The notes under the pieces are model-generated. The model was not told the origin of the DNA. It was given only the letters and a program-made list of their open reading frames with translations, and ran no database searches. A program made the position numbers and the translations under genes. 64,000 nucleotides of DNA from DATBQN01 sp963755825 (lineage in GTDB: Bacteria > Acidobacteriota > Thermoanaerobaculia > Multivoradales > UBA5704), in assembly GCA_963755825.1 (NCBI GenBank), contig CAVWLA010000002.1:1-64000 (forward strand). The letters are read 5' to 3'. Of the stretch, positions 33,815 through 42,058 are shown in pieces (within the stretch, counting starts at the first letter, position 1; every line of letters starts with the position of its first letter).

Positions 33815-34783
33815 TCAGCGGCTCATGAAGCCGCGGACGAGGTCGGCGATCTGATCCGCCGCGGTGTCGAGCGCGAAATGACCCGCATCGAGGACGTGGA
33901 TCTCGGCCTTCGGGACGTCGCGGCGATAGGCCTCCGGCTCCGCGAGCTCGAACGACAGGTCGTGCTTTCCCCAGAGAACGAGGAGCCGTGGCTGCCGCTC
34001 GCGCATCCAGGCCTGCCACCTGGGGTAGGCGTCGACGTTGGTGCGGTAGTCGTAGAAGAGGTCGCTCTGGATGTCGGCCTGGCCGGGCTGGCTGAGGAAG
34101 GCGAACTCGTCGCTCCACAGATCCGGGTCGTAGCGCTCGACGTGGGGATCGTCCCCGAGGTGGCGCGTCCGCGTCGTCGCGAGCGACAGGAGGTTGGTGC
34201 GCAGCGCGCTTTCGTGGGCGGCGCGATCGGCCCAGAAGGCCCGCCGCGGCCCCCAGTTCGCCCCCAGGCCCTCGTTGTGCGCCACGGCGTCCTGGACGAT
34301 GAGCGCCGCGATCCGCTCCGGATGGGCGAGGGCCATGCGAAAGCCCACCGGGCCGCCGTAGTCCTGCATGTAGAGCGTGTAGCGCGAGAGCCCGAGCGCT
34401 TCGGTGAAGCGATCCATGATCTCGGCGTAGTGATCGAACGTGTAGGCGAACTTCTTCGGGTCCGGCCAGTCGCTGTGCCCGAAGCCCGGATAGTCGGGCG
34501 CCACGAGGCGATAGCGATCGGAGAGCCGAGCGAAGAGAGGCTCGAACATCCGCGACGAAGAAGGGAGCCCATGGAGCAGGAGAAGCGTCGGCGCATCCTT
34601 CGGACCGGCCTCGCGGTAGAAAATGGAGAGACCTTCGATCCGTGCCGTGCGATAGAGAGTCGGGTGCTCCACCGGACGATCCTTTCCTGAAGCTTGGGCC
34701 AACGGTCGAACTGAGGCGAGCATCGCGGCCAGAGTCAAGGCCATGCAGGTGACCCGCCGCCATCGTGTCGCGGACCCTGGCAT
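33815..34783 (-). CDS. Secreted alpha/beta hydrolase of the haloalkane dehalogenase/epoxide hydrolase type
   Basis: About 322 residues from ATG 34783, with GAGAGG upstream. A signal peptide (MALTLAAMLASVRPLAQA) is followed by the hydrolase core. Core elements are LLLLHGLPSSSRMFEPLF (oxyanion), PDYPGFGHSDWPD, nucleophile Asp in MQDYGGPVGF, LWGKHDLSF and DAGHFALDTAA (His). The Asp nucleophile separates it from serine esterases and groups it with dehalogenases or epoxide hydrolases. Export is unusual for this group. Confidence 0.88.
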   Translation of the reverse strand: MPGSATRWRRVTCMALTLAAMLASVRPLAQASGKDRPVEHPTLYRTARIEGLSIFYREAGPKDAPTLLLLHGLPSSSRMFEPLFARLSDRYRLVAPDYPGFGHSDWPDPKKFAYTFDHYAEIMDRFTEALGLSRYTLYMQDYGGPVGFRMALAHPERIAALIVQDAVAHNEGLGANWGPRRAFWADRAAHESALRTNLLSLATTRTRHLGDDPHVERYDPDLWSDEFAFLSQPGQADIQSDLFYDYRTNVDAYPRWQAWMRERQPRLLVLWGKHDLSFELAEPEAYRRDVPKAEIHVLDAGHFALDTAADQIADLVRGFMSR

Positions 34784-34842
34784 CACACGGCCTCTCTTGC
34801 CCTCGCCAACTCGAAAATGACCCACAGCTCGACCGGGGCTGC

Positions 34843-35193
34843 TCAGTGGCCTGCGCTCCTGTTAGCCGCCGGCGGCGTCGCAGCCGGCACAGGAGCCACG
34901 GGAGTCGGGGCGCTCAACGTAGCCAGGAAGTCCGAGGAACCGGAGGGAGCTTCGCACGCCAAGCCAGTTGAGGCCGAGAGGCCAGGGTGGCAGTTGCCAC
35001 TGCAGGAGTAGCCGTATTCGCCGCACGTCAGGAGCGGTCCGCCCGGGATTGCACAGGGAAAGCTGCAGGAATGGCTGCAGTTGCAAACCACAGGATTGGC
35101 GCAGGGCGGATAAGCGCGGACTGGAGAGACTGTCGCGAGGACGCCGAGGGCCATGGTTGCCAGAACGGGGAGCCAGACACGGTGCGGTCTCAG
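34843..35193 (-). CDS. Small cysteine-rich secreted protein
   Basis: About 116 residues. An AAAGGAGG ribosome site (35206-35199) stands 5 bases before an in-frame CTG at 35193. Starting there gives a normal signal peptide (LRPHRVWLPVLATMALGV to VRA), whereas the first ATG (35154) would lack a charged start. The mature part has eight Cys in about 50 residues (PPCANPVVCNCSHSCSFPC, CGEYGYSCSGNCH) and ends in a Pro/Ala/Thr tail. The family is not recognised. It is divergent from the large NTPase gene with which it shares a 200-base upstream region and a lower GC content. Confidence 0.65.
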   Translation of the reverse strand: MRPHRVWLPVLATMALGVLATVSPVRAYPPCANPVVCNCSHSCSFPCAIPGGPLLTCGEYGYSCSGNCHPGLSASTGLACEAPSGSSDFLATLSAPTPVAPVPAATPPAANRSAGH

Positions 35194-35395
35194 AGCAACC
35201 TCCTTTGAGCTCTGTACGGCGGACCATCCGCCATATGCCTATGTTAGCAAAGAGACTCGCCTCTGGCGCCGCTCGCGGCAGGAAGCCTTGAACACACGTC
35301 AGAGGGTCTTCGCGACCTCGGCGAAGAAAAACGCCAGAGGGGGCCTGTTTACGCCGGACTTCTCCGCTGCGATATCTTCACTACTAGGAGTCCTC

Positions 35396-38300
35396 ATGCT
35401 CGGCCAGAAGACAGTCAGCGCTCTCCTCACCCTCAAGCCATCAGGTCCCCACAGCTTCGAGGATCTGCTCAGAGAGCTCCTATTGGAGTTAACGAAGCAG
35501 CCTTATCACCTTTCCTCATCCGGGATGCAGGGAGGTGTTGACGGGGTCTCGGCAACGGGTTCCATTGGTTTCGAGGCGAAGCGCTATGGCAAGAGAGCTC
35601 TCAAGATCCTCGATCTGCAAGGACAGCTCGGTCGTGTCAGGCGTACCCGGCCCGAAATCGAACTCTGGCTCTTAATCACCACGGGACGCCTTGCCGAGCA
35701 GGATCGGCAGGAGTTGGAGGCCGCAGCGGTCGACAATGGAATCGCACTTCTGATCTTGGCGGAGGGGGATCTCTCTGTCGCGTTTCACCCGATGGCTGGG
35801 CTCTGTGCCACCAGACCGGAGCGGGTGTGCGAGATCCTCGCGGACCTATCGTGGCGCGACCCCGCGACGGATGTTGCATTCGCGCTCGATGAGGTCCGCA
35901 CCGAGTTGGAGGAGGTCGCTGCTTCCACTGAGTTCGCCCCATTCCGAGCCCGCTTGGAGAAGGAGGTTCGAGAGCTTCCCACCTGGAGGATCTTCGTCCA
36001 GCGCCAGAACCAGCGGCTCAAGCGTGCGATCCTCGAAGATTCGAAGGTCAGGTTAGGGACCCACTTCGATCGCGCCAAGGTGATCACCCGCACCGTCAAG
36101 GCCGAGCTCGACAACTGGCTCACGGCGGCGATGTCCTTCCACGAACCGCATCTGGGTGCCGTTCTGGGCGAGCGGTTCGACGGCAAGACCTGGATGGTGC
36201 TCGACTGGCTCGTTGATCGGCTCGAGTCGATGGATGTGCCGGTGTTTTTCCTTGGTTCGAACCGGGGCGACGTGCGGGAAACTTTGAACGAGATCTTGAT
36301 CAAGGAAGCCGAAGAGGTTCTTGGCCCCTATGGAAGACATGCGAGAGCCCTCTTGGAGCGCCGCCGACGCTGGGCCGCTGGCCGGACGCCCTGGTGCCTG
36401 TTGATTCTGGATGGACTCAACGAATATAGAAACCCGTCTTACCCATGGCAGCGGCACCTCTCCGACGCCTTCGCCCGAGTCGAGGCCGAGTATCGGCCCT
36501 CCGCGGTCCTTTGCACCGTTCGGACAAAGACATGGACCGAGATTGATGCAGAGGTCAAGCACTCCGTGAAGGGGCAGGTACGGACTCTCGTTGTCGGGCC
36601 CTTCGACGAAGCGGAATTTAGTGAGGCGCTCCGCCGCGCCGGCAAGGCACGTGAGGAGATTGCCGCCATTCCACAAAGCGCGCAGGAGCTGCTCCGGCGC
36701 CCTCGGTTCCTCCAACTCATCCTCGAGCATCGTGACCGCCTCGGTAATTTCGAGGTCATCAACGAAGATGTCCTCTACTGGCTCGATGCGAGCGATAAGC
36801 TGCGCAGGGAACGGGCTGCGCCAGGTTGGACGGAGGAGCGGTATCAAGGAGTGCTCCAACAGTTCGCCCGGAGCTGGATGAAGCAACATCCTCTGACTCG
36901 GAAGGAGGTGCTCGACAGTTTGAGTGCCGAGATCCGCCCCGAGGTAGAGGACGCTCTCAAAGATCTCTCCTCGGAAGAAGTTCTTAGCAAGAAAGGACCG
37001 AAGTACACCGTTCACCCCGACCATCTTCGGACGGGGATGGCTCTCTACCTCCTCGACCTCTTGGATGACCCTGGCGCAGACCAGCAAGAGCTTCGTGAGC
37101 GGCTGCGAGATGCCCTATCTCCTCATGCAGAAGATGACGAAGCAGCAGCGTGGCTCCGCCGAGCAAGCGTATTCTCCCTAATCTCTGAAGGTCCACCCCG
37201 GTTTGATGTCATCGATGTTCTCGTCGATGAATGGCTGCGCTCGCGCAACCGGCCTCCCGATGACCTTCAACAGGTCAGGGCGCTCGGGAAGCCCCTCCTG
37301 CGCCCGTTGCTGCGCCTTGCGCCGCGGACCTGGATGCGGAGCACTGGGCACAGAGGACTTCAAGAACTCTCGATCGTTGTCTTCTCGGAATACCTGGATC
37401 GCGAGATGGACCTGATTCGAGAGTTCGTACGGCCATGGTGCCGTCTCGTTCCAACCCGCGGCCCCTCCTTCATGTCGGATAGGCCCGACATTGAAGAGAG
37501 GGTTCAAGCCGCTTTGGGGGACAAGGGGCTCGCGGCATTGGATCTCCAATCCCGAGGGGATTCGGGCCTTCTGGATCTACAGAACGTCGTCCTATATCTG
37601 GAGAGTCTTTCTGCGGGGCTGGTCTCTCCAGAAGATCTCCTCGCTATCCTGGCGGCCCATCACCTTCCACTCTACTACCTGCCCGGAGCCGGCCCCTGGG
37701 TCCTGCGCAAGGCGTTCGCCAAGGTGCCCCGCGTCTGGTTCGAGAGATGGACACAACGCTCTAATGGGATTCAAGGCTCTCAGCTGCGAGAGATCGTTCA
37801 TCACCTGCTGCTTCTCGTGCAGCGTGCGGACCTCGCGGATCTTGCTTCCTTGGTGGAGCCCTCGGCTCCTGAAGACGACGATCCTCTCCTTCACTTCCGA
37901 ACTCTGGACCGTGCTGGCTACGAGAACATCCGCAATACTCCCTTTCGAGAAGAAGAGCGGCCGATTCAGTTTCTGGAGCGCGTGCGCTCCCTTGTAGTGG
38001 ATCCGGACCTCCCACCTCCACAGGAAGAGCGGCTCGCCAGGATTCGAGCAGATTGGCGGAAGATGTTCGCTGGTGTGGCCCTGCAACTCGGCGACGGCCC
38101 CACTCGGGAGGACCACTTCTTCCGGGATGGTTTGGCGGCGATCGCAGCCTGGTTTCCGGAGGAGGGAGCGTCTCTAGTCTACCGACAGATCGAGGACCTG
38201 CCTCAGCGTTTTCGCGACGGCAAACATTGGTGGGTGCTCGCAATCCGGCGGCATGCCGTCCTAGCGGAGGGTGAGACGAGAAATCACCTTTACGCTGCCG

Positions 38301-40051
38301 CAGAGACTCTCTGCCCGGAGCCAAACGGGCGCGTAGCGCCTGGATATGCACTTCAGGTACTTCTCCCCGGAATGAGGCCGGAGGCTATTCTCGAGGCGGT
38401 CCAAAATCACTGCCTCGATTGTGAGTGGGCGCAACTCTTTGAATTTTCTGCCTCTCTAGGAGCCGAGGACCTGCGCGAGTTAGCTCTAGCATCTCTTTCT
38501 GAGGAGCCTCCTCCGCGAATACGGGTCCGAACCTATTTCCTGCTTTCGGAGCTAGGAGGCTCGAGGTCGGGGGAAGATCTTTACCCACTTGTTCGCGGCG
38601 ATGTGGAAGGAACTGACACAGAGCTACGCCTTGGAGCACTGGCCTTCGCCGTGGAGTTCAAGGTTTCGGGACTTCTGCCGCAGCTGCTACTTACTATCGC
38701 TTCAGATGAAGAAGAGGACCGAAAGACATTTGCTCCTCGAGACGCTGCTTGGCTCCTGATCCAGGAGGGACACTTCCTGGACAGGCTTTCTCCGTACTGG
38801 CGAGCCGTAGCGGCTGCAGTCTATCCAGCTAGAAGAGAGCAGCTTCTGCAGGAAGTTGAAGGTGCCCTTGAGTCCGAGTCCGGAGACGCCACCTCGATCG
38901 ATGCAACCTATACGCTGCCCGTTCGTGAGGATCTGCAACCGCACCGTGAGCGGCTTTCACTTCAGGAGGAAGATACGACTCTTCACCTCGGTGAAGCAGA
39001 AGGAGGTTTGGGAGGCTTCGAGGAGAGCGCCACTGCTGCCCAATTGGCAGACTTCTTCGGAGAGATGAACAGTGACCTCCATGTCCAGAAATGGAACAGC
39101 CTGATTCAGGAAGTCGTAGCGGAGCTGCGCCGGCGGCAAGCTGAGCACGGAACGGTATGGTCGTCTGAGCAGTTTCCCCAAGAACTGGTCGATGCACTGG
39201 ACGAGCCACGCTTTCGGCGATGGATAGAGGCGCTGCTGCGCAATGATCGGCAGACTTGGCTTGCTTGGATGGGCTTGGTCGTTCCCCTTTTCCGGCGTGC
39301 TGTGCGCCGAGGGCACCCGCTGGCGGAAAGTCTTTGGGACTTCGTAAACCCGCTCCCTCATCGGCAAGGCCCTGGTGGGGTTCGGTATCTTGATAGAGGC
39401 ATCGACTGGGTTTTTCACGAGCTCTCTCGGACTGAAGCCGATGATGACGTTGGCAGGAAGCTCCTCAACAGCCTGATCCTCGACGCTCGAACTGATCAGC
39501 AACTCTTCAACATCGCTCTGGGATCGAGATGCAGGGAGCAGACCCGACTGAAGGCAGTTATTGACGAGCTTCTGGAGAACGAGGAAGCCGAGGATCGAGC
39601 CAGAGCTGCAAAGGTTCTGGGATGGTTGGAGGGAACAGAGAGCAGACTGCGACAACTCGCAGGGGCTGATGCCTCTCTCTGGGTGCGAAGCATCTCAGAA
39701 CAATCTCTGGACACTCGGCGGCGAGAGGGCTTCGCACGCTATTGGCTGAGCCGATTTCTTCGTGAGGACTTACCTCGAATCCAACGCTGGGGCGCCGGCC
39801 AGATCTTCCTTGAGGCGTTAGATGGAACCTTCGAAGCGTGGGCTTTCCGCCTGGTGCAGGAAACCGCTCCCAGTGTCCGGAGTCGAGGTGAGGCTCTGCT
39901 TCTGCTCGAAGAGGCACGCGCGGAGGTGAAACGGAGTCGTACCGACCCTCTCGAGAAGAATTTCCTGGGATACGAGGTAGCGGACTTGGAGAGCGGCGCC
40001 GATCCCTGGCGACGTCAGAGAAGCTGGCGCGATATCGAGAAGCGATACTGA
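35396..40051 (+). CDS. STAND/NACHT-type NTPase with N-terminal PD-(D/E)XK nuclease-like domain (candidate antiphage defence)
   Basis: 1551 residues. The ATG at 35396 follows TAGGAG at 5 bases; frames extending upstream have no better start. Residues 20-125 look like a restriction-endonuclease fold: D49 in GGVDG, E60 and K62 in FEAKRY (D-x10-E-x-K), then WLLITTGRLA. Residues 250-460 form a P-loop NTPase: Walker A GERFDGKT (258-265), Walker B LLILDGLNE (335-343), sensor-like VLCTVRTKTW (371-380), GPFDEAEF, and RRPRFLQLIL as in NACHT/STAND modules. The remaining 1050 or so residues are helical and leucine-rich, without a recognised domain, and are presumably the sensor. Effector-ATPase-sensor is the layout of Avs and bacterial NACHT defence proteins. 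GC and codon use differ strongly from the neighbours, indicating transfer. Confidence 0.82.
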   Translation: MLGQKTVSALLTLKPSGPHSFEDLLRELLLELTKQPYHLSSSGMQGGVDGVSATGSIGFEAKRYGKRALKILDLQGQLGRVRRTRPEIELWLLITTGRLAEQDRQELEAAAVDNGIALLILAEGDLSVAFHPMAGLCATRPERVCEILADLSWRDPATDVAFALDEVRTELEEVAASTEFAPFRARLEKEVRELPTWRIFVQRQNQRLKRAILEDSKVRLGTHFDRAKVITRTVKAELDNWLTAAMSFHEPHLGAVLGERFDGKTWMVLDWLVDRLESMDVPVFFLGSNRGDVRETLNEILIKEAEEVLGPYGRHARALLERRRRWAAGRTPWCLLILDGLNEYRNPSYPWQRHLSDAFARVEAEYRPSAVLCTVRTKTWTEIDAEVKHSVKGQVRTLVVGPFDEAEFSEALRRAGKAREEIAAIPQSAQELLRRPRFLQLILEHRDRLGNFEVINEDVLYWLDASDKLRRERAAPGWTEERYQGVLQQFARSWMKQHPLTRKEVLDSLSAEIRPEVEDALKDLSSEEVLSKKGPKYTVHPDHLRTGMALYLLDLLDDPGADQQELRERLRDALSPHAEDDEAAAWLRRASVFSLISEGPPRFDVIDVLVDEWLRSRNRPPDDLQQVRALGKPLLRPLLRLAPRTWMRSTGHRGLQELSIVVFSEYLDREMDLIREFVRPWCRLVPTRGPSFMSDRPDIEERVQAALGDKGLAALDLQSRGDSGLLDLQNVVLYLESLSAGLVSPEDLLAILAAHHLPLYYLPGAGPWVLRKAFAKVPRVWFERWTQRSNGIQGSQLREIVHHLLLLVQRADLADLASLVEPSAPEDDDPLLHFRTLDRAGYENIRNTPFREEERPIQFLERVRSLVVDPDLPPPQEERLARIRADWRKMFAGVALQLGDGPTREDHFFRDGLAAIAAWFPEEGASLVYRQIEDLPQRFRDGKHWWVLAIRRHAVLAEGETRNHLYAAAETLCPEPNGRVAPGYALQVLLPGMRPEAILEAVQNHCLDCEWAQLFEFSASLGAEDLRELALASLSEEPPPRIRVRTYFLLSELGGSRSGEDLYPLVRGDVEGTDTELRLGALAFAVEFKVSGLLPQLLLTIASDEEEDRKTFAPRDAAWLLIQEGHFLDRLSPYWRAVAAAVYPARREQLLQEVEGALESESGDATSIDATYTLPVREDLQPHRERLSLQEEDTTLHLGEAEGGLGGFEESATAAQLADFFGEMNSDLHVQKWNSLIQEVVAELRRRQAEHGTVWSSEQFPQELVDALDEPRFRRWIEALLRNDRQTWLAWMGLVVPLFRRAVRRGHPLAESLWDFVNPLPHRQGPGGVRYLDRGIDWVFHELSRTEADDDVGRKLLNSLILDARTDQQLFNIALGSRCREQTRLKAVIDELLENEEAEDRARAAKVLGWLEGTESRLRQLAGADASLWVRSISEQSLDTRRREGFARYWLSRFLREDLPRIQRWGAGQIFLEALDGTFEAWAFRLVQETAPSVRSRGEALLLLEEARAEVKRSRTDPLEKNFLGYEVADLESGADPWRRQRSWRDIEKRY

Positions 40052-40330
40052 TCGTTCGTGCCCAACCTCTCCGATTTCGCTCTCCGTTGGCCAACTCCTT
40101 GAAAGCCGCCGCACCAGGATGTCAAGTCTTCCGGCCCACGCCTTGTCGAAGCAATCTCTGACCGGACCTGTGGAAGGACATCTTCCGGCCTCGCCGCACT
40201 GCGAGCCGAAGGCAAGCGGGACTCCGAGGCGTCGATTGAGGACGGTTTCCGCCTTGCCGGCGAGCAGACCGAAGTTGCGCCGCTGCCCGGAGAGCGGCGT
40301 CCGTCGTGCGGCAGATCCGCCGCTTCCGAC
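40052..40330. other. Intergenic region downstream of the NTPase gene
   Basis: About 280 bases with no supportable gene. The composition changes gradually from the lower-GC island to the GC-rich chromosome. No direct repeats or attachment-like sequences matching the other end of the island were found by eye, and no terminator hairpin with a T-run is visible. Confidence 0.5.
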
Positions 40331-41155
40331 CTACCGCCAGACCGGCGGCTTCTTGGTCTCGAGGAAGGTGGCGATGCCGCGGCGGCAGTCGGCGGTGGCG
40401 CGGGATTCGGCGTTGACGTGGGCGGCGAGGGTGAGGGCGTCGTCCAGGGGGCGGCCGAGGGCGTCGAGGAGGAGGCGCTTGGTGCGGGCGATCGACTCGG
40501 AGCTGCCGGTCGAGAGAATTTCGGCGGCGAGCGCGCCGCCGACCGCGGCGAGGTCGGCCTCGGGGACGACGCGGTTGGCGAGGCCGATCTCCAGGGCGCG
40601 GGCGGCGTCCACGAAGCGGGGGAAGAGGAGGAGCTCGCGAAGGTCGGCGCCGCGGACGCGGAGCGGCAGGAAGGTGGCGACCAACGCCGCGACGAAGCCG
40701 ATGCGGACCTCGCTGTAGAGGAAGCGCGCCGTATCGCTGGCGACGACGAAGTCGTGCGCCGTGGCGAGGCCGCAGCCGCCGGCGACGCAGGCGCCGTGGA
40801 CGAGCGCGATGGTGAGCGCCTCCTGGCGGAGGATCGAGCGGAAGAGGTCGCGGAGGCGGAGCGAGTCGGCGAGGTTGTCGGCCGGGCCGGCGTCGCGGAG
40901 CGCGGCGAGGTGCTCGAGATCGGCGCCCGCCGAGAAGTTCTTGCCGGCGCCGGCGAGGAGCACGGCGCGGATACCCTCCTGGCGGAGGTCGGCGCCGTAG
41001 AGCGCCGTCAGCTCGCCGATCATGCGCGGCGAGAGGGCGTTCGCCCGCGCCGGATCGGCGAGGGTCACCCAGAGGAGATCGCCGTCGCGGCGGACCTCGA
41101 GGGTCGCGTAGGAGCGCGCGAGGACATCGGCGCCGGTCGACTGCGGCTCGCTCAT
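40331..41155 (-). CDS. Enoyl-CoA hydratase/isomerase family protein
   Basis: 274 residues. Crotonase-fold landmarks are the oxyanion-hole segments KNFSAGADLEHL and HGACVAGGCGLATAHDFVVAS, EVRIGFVAALV and the C-terminal helix. It probably hydrates or lyses a CoA ester in the branched-chain or terpenoid degradation pathway encoded by the adjacent leftward genes (AtuA, carboxyltransferase), from which it is separated by only 16 bases. Whether it is a methylglutaconyl-CoA hydratase (LiuC) or isohexenyl-glutaconyl-CoA hydratase (AtuE) is open. Confidence 0.9.
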   Translation of the reverse strand: MSEPQSTGADVLARSYATLEVRRDGDLLWVTLADPARANALSPRMIGELTALYGADLRQEGIRAVLLAGAGKNFSAGADLEHLAALRDAGPADNLADSLRLRDLFRSILRQEALTIALVHGACVAGGCGLATAHDFVVASDTARFLYSEVRIGFVAALVATFLPLRVRGADLRELLLFPRFVDAARALEIGLANRVVPEADLAAVGGALAAEILSTGSSESIARTKRLLLDALGRPLDDALTLAAHVNAESRATADCRRGIATFLETKKPPVWR

Positions 41156-41171
41156 CGAACGGGCGCCCGCA

Positions 41172-41525
41172 TCAGCGACGGCCGCCGCCCTCGGCAGGCG
41201 GCAGCAGCTCGTCCGGCACCTCGATCTCCATCTGCAGCAGGCCCTGGGCGTGGGTCTTCCCCTGCGCGTCGGACTTCATGCTCTCGGTGCCGCCGCCGCC
41301 CAGCGAGTCGTGGAGGATGAAGTTGAGGGCGTGGAGATTAGGGACCTCGTAGCGCTCGACCGGCCCGCGGCAGACCTCGCGGAAGTGGGCCTTCACCCGC
41401 TCGGCGGTCGCCTCGGCGGCGATGACCGCGAAGAGCGCCGCCGAGTTGGCGATGAGGCCGACGTTCGAGGCGTCGCCCTTGTCCCCTGAGCGGGCGTGGG
41501 CGATCGCCGACAGGCGCACTCTCAT
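41172..41525 (-). CDS. AtuA-like C-terminal (ferredoxin-fold) domain protein
   Basis: 117 residues from ATG 41525. The start RVRLSAIAHARSGDKGDASNVGLIA and the FREVCRGPVERYEVPNLHALNFILHDSLGGGGTESMKSDAQGK block are the conserved C-terminal domain that in many AtuA proteins is fused to the main domain. Here it is a separate gene. It overlaps the preceding membrane protein gene by 4 bases. It presumably works with the AtuA main protein. Confidence 0.88.
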   Translation of the reverse strand: MRVRLSAIAHARSGDKGDASNVGLIANSAALFAVIAAEATAERVKAHFREVCRGPVERYEVPNLHALNFILHDSLGGGGTESMKSDAQGKTHAQGLLQMEIEVPDELLPPAEGGGRR

Positions 41526-42058
41526 CGCCGCACCGCCGATTCCGCTCGCCGGCGGGCGACGAGCACGGAGCCCGCGGCGACCACCGCGAGCAGGACGGCG
41601 AGCGCCAGCGCCGTCGCCGGTCGGGTGGCGGCGGGGCGATAGAGGTCGGGGAGGACGGCGCGGAAGCCGAGGTCGAGGATCTCGTGGTGCCGGCGCTCGA
41701 GGGCCGCGAAGGCGGCGAGCCCGAGGGCGAGCCAGGAGGAGAGCGCGGCGACCTGGCGCCACCGCGACCAGCCGGCCTCGACGCCATGGCGGAGGAGGAC
41801 GGCGTAGCCGGCCGCCGCGGCGAGCGCCCAGCCGGCGAAGGCCAGGCGGTCGGCGAGCGCGCTCCAGGCGAAGCCGAGGAGGAGCACCGGCACCAGGCCG
41901 CCGGCGAGCGGCGCGAACCAACGGCGGACGAGCTCGCGGCGGAAGCCGGCCGCGTGATCGACGGCGTCCGGCGCCTGCGGTGCCTGCGGCGAAAGTTCCG
42001 AAGCCGCGCTCGGGGTGCCGGGGCCGGCGCCGGGCGCCGCGGGATCGAGGCCGGTCAT
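41522..42058 (-). CDS. Small polytopic membrane protein between the two AtuA parts
   Basis: 178 residues, about four hydrophobic helices (WFAPLAGGLVPVLLLGFAW, LAFAGWALAAAAGYAVLL, VAALSSWLALGLAAFAAL, ATALALAVLLAVVAAGSVLVA) and a Pro/Ala-rich cytoplasmic start. It overlaps both neighbours by 4 bases, so it is translationally coupled to atuA and its partner. The family is not recognised. The tight coupling suggests membrane recruitment of the pathway or substrate handling, which is inference. Confidence 0.75.
   Translation of the reverse strand: MTGLDPAAPGAGPGTPSAASELSPQAPQAPDAVDHAAGFRRELVRRWFAPLAGGLVPVLLLGFAWSALADRLAFAGWALAAAAGYAVLLRHGVEAGWSRWRQVAALSSWLALGLAAFAALERRHHEILDLGFRAVLPDLYRPAATRPATALALAVLLAVVAAGSVLVARRRAESAVRR

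Noticed and set aside
40119..40718. 199-residue rightward frame after the NTPase gene
   Set aside because: Mostly antisense to the enoyl-CoA hydratase gene, with Arg/Ser/Ala-rich low-complexity product and no ribosome site.
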